From Dioszegia crocea (Eukaryota > Basidiomycota > Tremellomycetes > Tremellales > Bulleribasidiaceae), in NCBI GenBank assembly GCA_001600615.1, contig BCKK01000013.1, positions 30,497 through 45,095 on the forward strand: a stretch of 14,599 bases of DNA. The letters are read 5' to 3'. Below the pieces are notes generated by a model that saw only the letters and a program-made list of their open reading frames with translations, ran no database searches and was not told the origin of the DNA. This document shows, one piece after another, positions 9,465 to 14,599 of this stretch. The position numbers and the translations under genes were made by a program. How positions within the stretch are numbered: position 1 is the first letter of the stretch; every line of letters starts with the position of its first letter.

Positions 9465-10701
9465 ATGGAGCCCTCAGCCTCGACATCTCGGACTTTCACC
9501 AGCGGGCCACAGGCTCAACCTCAACGTCCTCATCCCACAGCCCCATTTCACCCTCATGGGGATACAGCGACATATCGGGATCTCCTCCTATTTGAGGAGA
9601 GGCTGAAGATGAATGCGGAGATGTTGAGAAAGAGAAGAAGAAGATATATTAGTCAGTCTCCAGTAGTGCAGTTTGGGTTGACCGATTCTTCAACATGGCC
9701 AGGAAGACAGCTAATTATATCAGTCTTCTTGTATACTTTCGTCATCGCTACATTTATCATGGCACATCGGCTGATGCTCGCTCCCCCTCAAGTACGCTCA
9801 GCGCTTAAATGTCCACTCCTGGATCTAGCTGATTGCCCAGACCTACGTCTCCCTTCGAGCTCTCCAAGGGCTACTGGCGGTGGTACTGATCACCCTGATC
9901 CTGTTCTTTGCGAGTGGCATGTATGACGAGAAGATTCGATATGCTAGAAGGTGCGTTAATTTGGATCGACTCATATCTTGATCAAGTCGCTCATACCACA
10001 GCTACCTTACCTACTCCAACAAAGCCCTGCGACCACTCAACATGCACTTAAACACCCGTCGTCCACCCCTACTCCAGACCATCCTTTCCTATCTGCCCTC
10101 CATCTTCTCCAATCACGCTTCACCCCCCATCGCTACTGGTTCTGTACCGCCTCCAGCTCCGCTTCCCGCGAAACGACGAGTCAGCACAAGTGGAGTCATG
10201 CCGTCAATCCCTCCATCTTCAAACCCACGAGGCGAACTCATCTTTTCTTCCCGCGTAGATCGGGCATTCAGAGAGGGGTACGAGCGATATCGATCAGCAT
10301 TCGAAAGGCGGAGAGAGGAAAAGGAGAGGAAAGAGAGGGTAGGGTGGTGGAGGATTGCGCTATGGAAGAGGAGAAGAACAGGGAATGTGGATCCATTATC
10401 GGCAATAGGAGGGGAGAAGGGAAGAGTGACACCGACGCCACCATCGTCGAGGAAGGGTACTCCACCAATACCTGTGTCTGCTTCGGGATCTACGGGGTCG
10501 GGGTCGGGGTCGGGATCAGTGTCGGGCGGGTCGATCTCGGGCGGATCAGTGGGAGGGAGGGGCCGGACGAGAACGCCTAGTCCCAATAATGCGCTGAGAT
10601 TGGAAGAGAAGGGAGGGATAGTGGGGAGGGAAAGAGCAGAGAGTTATTCGTTTGTCTGGACGGCTCAAGGGGATAAGGGCCCACTCAAACGGGCACCCTG
10701 A
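9465..10701 (+). CDS. SPO7: Spo7-like regulatory subunit of Nem1-Spo7 phosphatase, 4 exons
   Basis: Spo7 is an ER/nuclear-envelope membrane protein that binds the Nem1 phosphatase; the pair dephosphorylates the phosphatidate phosphatase Pah1 and so controls triacylglycerol versus phospholipid synthesis and nuclear shape. Exons are 9465-9651, 9724-9791, 9841-9950 and 10002-10701, 354 residues. The first conserved box is YRDLLLFEERL near residue 40, with a basic stretch RKRRRRY before membrane segment 1 (about 63-82). Segment 2 is about 91-110 and ends in the family motif SGMYDEKIRYAR, then NKALRPLN. The C-terminal box GELIFSSRVDRAFREGYERY starts at 199. A basic stretch and a Gly/Ser/Pro-rich low-complexity tail follow. 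Intron 1 has two usable acceptors: 9723 (72 nt, CTAAT branch, chosen) or 9702 (51 nt); both keep frame, and reading through is also open. The ATG at 9465 is the first in frame. Confidence 0.88.
10495..10560 (+). repeat. GGGTCG hexamer repeat coding Gly-Ser in the SPO7-like tail
   Basis: Three exact GGGTCG units (10495-10512) are followed by degenerate GGATCA and GGCGGGTCG variants to about 10560. In the gene frame they code a Gly-Ser-rich linker in the poorly conserved C-terminal tail. Such hexamers can vary in copy number without breaking the frame. The antisense frame reads as Pro-Asp repeats, which is only a shadow. Confidence 0.8.
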
Positions 10702-10924
10702 TGTAGGTGTACCGTTGGACGAGATGACATACTGCTGCGGTGCGAGAGGATATGCGAAAGGCTCACCACTGACATCCAGCATTGACGGAGCGCTAACGGC
10801 CAACTAAAGCTTACCGCTAACGAAGCGAAGTCTGCTTTTGGGTTTCCGAAGCTATATTGACGCCGATCGTTGCTGTGGCTGTAAGAAAGACGGACTAGGT
10901 AAGCTCTATCCTAATGTAATACTA
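10702..10924. other. 3' flank of the SPO7-like gene
   Basis: This is presumably the 3' UTR and polyadenylation region of the SPO7-like gene. I see no open frame with a recognisable domain, no RNA gene and no repeat. An AT-containing stretch near 10908-10926 (CTAATGTAATACTAATG) is the only candidate polyadenylation-type sequence. Confidence 0.4.
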
Positions 10925-11644
10925 ATGGGTGCCATACACGATCTGGGTCTCGGCCCATCCAACCTGAGCCTGAGCTGATATCATTCAACTCATCCAGAGT
11001 CTCGCGGCGAGATACTCCGACTTAATTCAGAGTGCGAGCTTTCAAGGAGTAGCCCAAGGTTCGACAGGCTGGCAGACTCACATCGATTTCAACAACGGTT
11101 ACGGAATAGATAACGACTGGGTACCTGTGACCATTCTGGGCGGCGGCTCAGAGATATGATATTCGCACGTCTGACCCCATATCAGCTGGTCAGAACTGAC
11201 AATTTACATGCCTCATCTAGCTAGGTACCCAGCAGTGATATGAGTCTGGGAGGTCTATATGCTTGAGACTGAACCGCCCTGATGGATATACCTGCAGATG
11301 CCCTCTCGCTTATGGCACATCATACCTAGGCCTGAGAACGTGTCGTCGAAAAGAACTTGACATCGACAATCACCGATGACGGACTGATGGTGCTTCTAGC
11401 TAGACCAATCGGGAAGCATGGCTAACACGTAGTCACCTGATGGACCGCTGACGTTATGACATCCGATACCAGCCCAAGAATCACAGATCATGTGCTCCAG
11501 ATCTTCCAGCCGCGCGCATGGACCACGCTAACGAGAGGCATGGTCGGAGACATCAAGGCCCGGGACGATTGGAGGCTCCCAGTCGATGAAGCTACCTATA
11601 TACGATTTGGTCAAGAACCCGGAGTCAGTGGCTATAATATTTAG
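10925..11644 (+). pseudogene. Candidate decayed protein-coding gene, family unknown
   Basis: Protein-like open frames follow one another on the plus strand but are broken by stops and frame changes. One frame, 10970-11159, reads LIQSLAARYSDL, then GWQTHIDFNNGYGIDNDW and VPVTILGGG before a TGA. The frame shifted by one base continues with IFARLTPYQLVRTDNLHA from about 11160. A third piece (about 11354-11644) reads STITDDGLMVLLARP, two stops, then FQPRAWTTLTRGMVGDIK and RFGQEPGVSGYN before a TAG. The pieces are in one orientation and are interrupted by TAG and TGA codons, and no GT-AG introns with branch sites that I could find bridge them. I do not recognise the family. The alternative is non-coding DNA with chance open frames. 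The frames and stops are seen; a common gene origin is inference. Confidence 0.4.
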
Positions 11645-12015
11645 GTAGCAGATGTCAGCATTCAGAATCAATACATAAGCTATACGCGCTCGGGTGAAGA
11701 GGCTTCCAACTTCCACTGCCACACAGCTGGCCAAGTGCCACTTCGGCCATCGGGCATGTCCGAAAGCAGTGCTTTTTAGCGCGTCCTTGCTGTGTTGCTC
11801 CATCTATGCACCTCATGGGATACCTATCCTTTAATCCATACACGTATACAATGAGGCGGGCCTGTGTTGAGCTACGTCCCGCTCGCACCGCTTCGGAAGG
11901 ATGATATAAGGAGGCGAGAAGCTGGAAGGAATCTTGACCCATCCACCTCTCATTCCAACTTCTGATCACAAAGTCAACTCCATACTCCACACTCAACCTC
12001 TCATCAACATCTAAC
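11645..12015 (+). promoter_or_regulatory. Upstream region and TATA box of the secreted six-cysteine gene
   Basis: A TATA-like word, TATAAG, lies at 11905-11910, about 106 bp before the ATG at 12016. Between them the sequence is pyrimidine-rich with repeated CTC, CCA and CATC words, ending TCATCAACATCTAAC before the ATG, which is typical of a fungal 5' UTR. Farther upstream (11645-11890) I see no coding frame on the plus strand. A minus-strand open frame there (12068-11655) overlaps the start of the gene and is probably chance. Confidence 0.5.
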
Positions 12016-12982
12016 ATGTTCTCACTCACTCCCATCGTCATTTTCCTTGCTGGCTTGACGTCCGTCACTGCTGCTCCAGCTCTACAAAAGCGTACATCTC
12101 AACTATCGTGCGTGACCTATCAATACGGTGGACCCTTCACTGCTTCTGGTGAGTTGAGACCCTTCGCAGCTCTTCTTGAATTACAGCTCATCCCCAACAG
12201 GAGCAAATGGATTTGTCCACCTCTACGCCAACGTCACTTCATACGACTCCAAGACTCAGACCACCAGCTTCAACGAAACTCGCTTGGGACTGGTGGATGG
12301 GACTATCCAGCCCTGCGGGGATTGTCGGACGACTGAGCAATTTGGATTTGAGGTCTGCCAGGGGCCTGACAGGAACGGATATAAGGGACTGTGAGTGTTT
12401 TTCATGTGGATCCTGGCTAGACTCCAATTGGAATGTAGGTGGGGAATCTTCGAGTTGATCTTGATTGCTTGATTGGCACTCTCATCCCTAGTCTGATCTT
12501 GACTTCATTCTTACCCTCATCCCCTCTCCTTTCGTTCACTGCTTCCTTGCCGATGTGCATTAGTGTCCGACTCATGCTGACGTCTCAGCGGGAACAGCCC
12601 TCAATCTTTCTTCGGCCACCTCCTCTACCGCAATGTCGACTCGCCCCGATGCGTCTCCTCCTCCCGCTCTGCCGGCTCTCTAGACGGCGTCAGCCTAAAC
12701 GTCCGGGATTGCTCCTACGACTACGATACTGTCAACACCAACGGCCAGTACTGGAAGATGACTGTGGGGTCAGATGGCGTCTGGAGTGCAAGGCTGCAGT
12801 ATGAGAATCTATTTGCAGATGAGTAAGTCTGACCTGGGTTTTTGATTTCGAGTTTGAATACCGCTGACTATCCCAGACCGGCGTACTATGGCGAGACTTA
12901 CGGGCCCAGCCTTGATGGCAAGACGCTACAGGAGGACGTTGGAGATGCCTCGTCAGATTATGGGTTCAAGCAGCCTTTCTAA
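12016..12982 (+). CDS. Secreted six-cysteine protein with Kex2-like propeptide, 4 exons
   Basis: Exons are 12016-12148, 12201-12390, 12589-12822 and 12877-12982, giving 220 residues. The N-terminus is a good secretion signal (MFSLTPIVIFLAGL, likely cut near residue 19-20), followed by LQKR at 23-26, a dibasic site of the Kex2 type. The mature part has six cysteines (32, 83, 86, 97, 129, 149), including a CGDC pair, which would allow three disulfides, and N-glycosylation sequons at 55 and 69. There is no membrane segment or GPI signal, so it is probably released. Words such as FGFEVC, LLYRNVDSPRCVS and LNVRDCS, then QYWKM, recall fungal beta-trefoil (ricin-B-like) secreted proteins, but this is only a weak impression. 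Introns 1 (52 nt) and 3 (54 nt) are typical; intron 2 is 198 nt with a GCTGAC branch 8 nt before its AG. The gene lies in tandem with a GPI-type gene. Model well supported; function unknown. Confidence 0.85.
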
Positions 12983-13335
12983 GCGGGGATGAGGGCAAGA
13001 TTTTGGCGAAATGGACATTAGCAAGCGAGAGATGAAATCTGTGTCGATGTCAATAAGAAGTTTTCTGGCTTTCTTCATCCTTTACCATCTCTCTCTCAGT
13101 CTCTAAAGGTCTACCAGGCTTACTGAGCTTCAGTTGATGAGCTTCATACCTCCTTGCGGGCCCGAATTTCGGCCGAATGTCATACGCGACCGGTCCGGCA
13201 CTCGGCTCCGGTACTTGGCATCTACATCTTTCAACACCATTGAAGCTTCATCTGTACACATGCGACCCACCTCGCCAAGGATAGATGGATACTTATCTCA
13301 CTATTAGCGTCACGCCTATCAGCTCTACGACAGCC
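12983..13335. other. 3' flank of the secreted gene and upstream region of the next gene
   Basis: The stop codon of the six-cysteine gene is followed by AT-containing sequence with CAATAAGAAG near 13050, a plausible polyadenylation-type signal. From 13155 to 13215 there is a cluster of CGG and CCG triplets, described separately. No open frame with a recognisable domain is present. Confidence 0.5.
13162..13211. promoter_or_regulatory. Cluster of CGG/CCG motifs, possible zinc-cluster regulator sites
   Basis: Within 50 bp stand the perfect palindrome CCGAATTTCGG (13162-13172), CGGCCG (13170-13175), CCGGTCCGG (13190-13198) and CGGCTCCGG (13203-13211). Paired CGG triplets are the usual half-sites of fungal Zn2Cys6 activators. 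The cluster lies between the two surface/secreted genes, upstream of the second. The motifs are seen; binding and target gene are inference. Confidence 0.35.
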
Positions 13336-13663
13336 ATGACATCAGGGAGCTTTGCTATTTTTGCTGCCAGCATGTGTTATAAGATGAGATACCTTCATCC
13401 CCCCGTATCGCTACGCCAACCGCCATCTGGAAGTCTATAATGTCCTCACCTCGGATACTCAACGCTGCAGAACGAGGCTTGACCAGGCCTGGAGTCACTC
13501 CCTGTGTTGGGGGAAGAGGATCGCCTTCGGCACAGTACGAACAAGTGAGCACATCTTCCCCTCTATTCCTTTGGCCTCTTTCAGATGAGCAGCCGGCCAG
13601 AAGTCCGGAAGGCCTTCCCCTCGTATACCATCTATTCTATCTTGATCCACGCTGATATCGCAG

Positions 13664-14446
13664 AGTGGAGTCCAGCTGAATGAGACCTTACAAATCGTCT
13701 TTCCGGGAAATCCGCCATATAACCTTACCCAAACGTGAGTCAGGACTGGACGGGTTGCGTCAAGCTGGCATGGCTTCGTCATTCAGCACCGCGAAATTAT
13801 CATCCTCTTAGACTGGTAGCTGACATAAATCTAGAATATGCGATAATGTGTCTATGTGCTGGGTATGATTTCCTTCTCCATATTATACAGGAACCTGATT
13901 GCTGACTCTTATCAGTGCGGCCTTGAAACCTCGAATCTCACCTCGAACACTTTCAACTGGAACGTCTCTACCATCCGGCCATCCTTAACTGCAGATAATG
14001 CGCAAGTCCCGAGGGAAGTATTCAACACTGGACATTCCCTGTAAGTCTTTTCAGCCGCACCAGCAAAGTCCTATGTTTCGCACTTTCCCGTCACGGCCCA
14101 ACTTTCAGCTCTCGAGATCCTTCTTTTCTGCTTTCCGTCGAGAGTCAATTCAACGAGGCTTTAGCTAACGAGACAGTATTTGGATCGCTGTCGAGCAGAC
14201 ATTGAATACGACAAACCAGACCACCGGTCCACTCGCGAGATTCTATACCAGCGGAAACTTTACGCTCGGTACTACGTCCTACGACATTCCCAGATCTGCA
14301 GGCAGTCATCACTTGGCCGGATTGGGGAGTAATGCTGGGTGAGTACTTCTCGCTGCTGGGCGCCTGAATTACCGCTAATTTCATTCAGGGTTTTGGGATG
14401 GGCGGTCTTTTGGCTTGCATTCTTGAACGTGTTGATGGGGATGTGA
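13664..14446 (+). CDS. GPI-anchor-type glycoprotein, 5' end unresolved
   Basis: The secure exons are 13664-13734, 13835-13862, 13916-14040, 14177-14338 and 14389-14446, coding the last 147 residues. Introns are 100, 53, 136 and 50 nt, each with a CTGAC or CTAAC/CTAAT branch near the AG, and the frame closes through all of them. The segment starts SGVQLNETLQIVFPGNPPYN, has a CDNVSMCWC cysteine knot-like cluster, eight N-glycosylation sequons, and ends SNAG plus a hydrophobic tail VLGWAVFWLAFLNVLMGM, the pattern of a GPI attachment signal. The PPYNLT wording recalls fungal wall-associated GPI proteins of the Kre9/Knh1-like or Ser-Thr-rich type, weakly. The upstream exon is not settled. An in-frame link exists from the ATG at 13440 through a GTGAGC donor at 13545 (intron to 13663) or a GTATAC donor at 13623, but that N-terminus has no signal peptide. 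An ATG at 13336 (MTSGSFAIFAAS) with a donor at 13405 would also keep frame. A TATAAG lies at 13378-13383. Confidence 0.72.
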
Positions 14447-14599
14447 GGCGGACATGGGCAAATCAAAACTCCACGAGCTGGAGTTAGTCAACTGTGTTGT
14501 AATCGCTGTATAGAATGCATCAAAGAGAGAGGAACTAAGGTCGAAACTGGCTAAGGCGGAATCTAGGAACGAGGAATGTTACGGCACTACAACGTACAA
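14447..14599. other. 3' flank of the GPI-type gene
   Basis: No open frame of note. A short perfect inverted repeat, AACTCCA (14467-14473) and TGGAGTT (14479-14485) with a 5-nt loop, lies just after the stop codon and could form a small hairpin in the 3' UTR. Confidence 0.4.

Noticed and set aside
10113..10586. 157-codon minus-strand frame with Pro-Asp repeats
   Set aside because: Shadow of the Gly-Ser repeat in the SPO7-like gene, whose frame has conserved motifs and intron support.
13047..13106. 19-codon frame beginning MSIRSFLAFFILYHL, signal-peptide-like
   Set aside because: It lies in the probable 3' UTR of the six-cysteine gene and has no consensus donor to connect it with the GPI-type exons.
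14467..14485. Hairpin AACTCCA-CGAGC-TGGAGTT as a terminator
   Set aside because: Bacterial-type terminators do not apply here, and a 7-bp stem is common by chance.

Overview
The window looks like a piece of a basidiomycete genome, most probably a Tremellomycete yeast or relative. The reasons are dense short introns (mostly 41-58 nt) with GT(A/G)AGT-type donors and a CTGAC, CTGAT or CTAAT branch site 8-15 nt before the AG, compact divergent promoters, and gene families typical of fungi. All gene models were spliced by hand from donor, branch and acceptor motifs plus reading-frame closure. Family names come from motif recognition only, with no database search.

Left part (1-4338), accessory-looking. 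A minus-strand gene fragment (1726 down to about 410) encodes an NRPS-type adenylation domain with motifs A1 to A8 and two clean introns, then stops abruptly at an AT-rich island (about 186-360). Left of the island an unidentified minus-strand open frame runs off the window edge. About 2.6 kb follow without a convincing gene, holding a G-rich tract, a 9-bp tandem repeat (3499-3569) and an orphan TATA box.

Middle (4339-10701), conserved housekeeping block. A 13-exon minus-strand gene (9216 to 4339) encodes the cohesin subunit Scc3/SA/Psc3 (1334 residues). Across a 248-bp divergent promoter, a 4-exon plus-strand gene (9465-10701) encodes a Spo7-like regulatory subunit of the Nem1-Spo7 phosphatidate phosphatase cascade (354 residues). 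They share a promoter region but no pathway.

Right part (10702-14599), cell-surface and secreted genes. Region 10925-11644 holds protein-like but interrupted open frames, a candidate decayed gene. A 4-exon gene (12016-12982) then encodes a secreted 220-residue, six-cysteine protein with a Kex2-like site. A following gene (secure exons 13664-14446) encodes a heavily N-glycosylatable protein with a GPI-anchor-type C-terminus. Its 5' end is unresolved.

No RNA gene, CRISPR array or intact mobile element was found. The least explained parts are the truncated adenylation gene at the AT-rich island, the candidate decayed gene, and the two surface/secreted genes of unknown family. I do not see a clear new multi-gene system.
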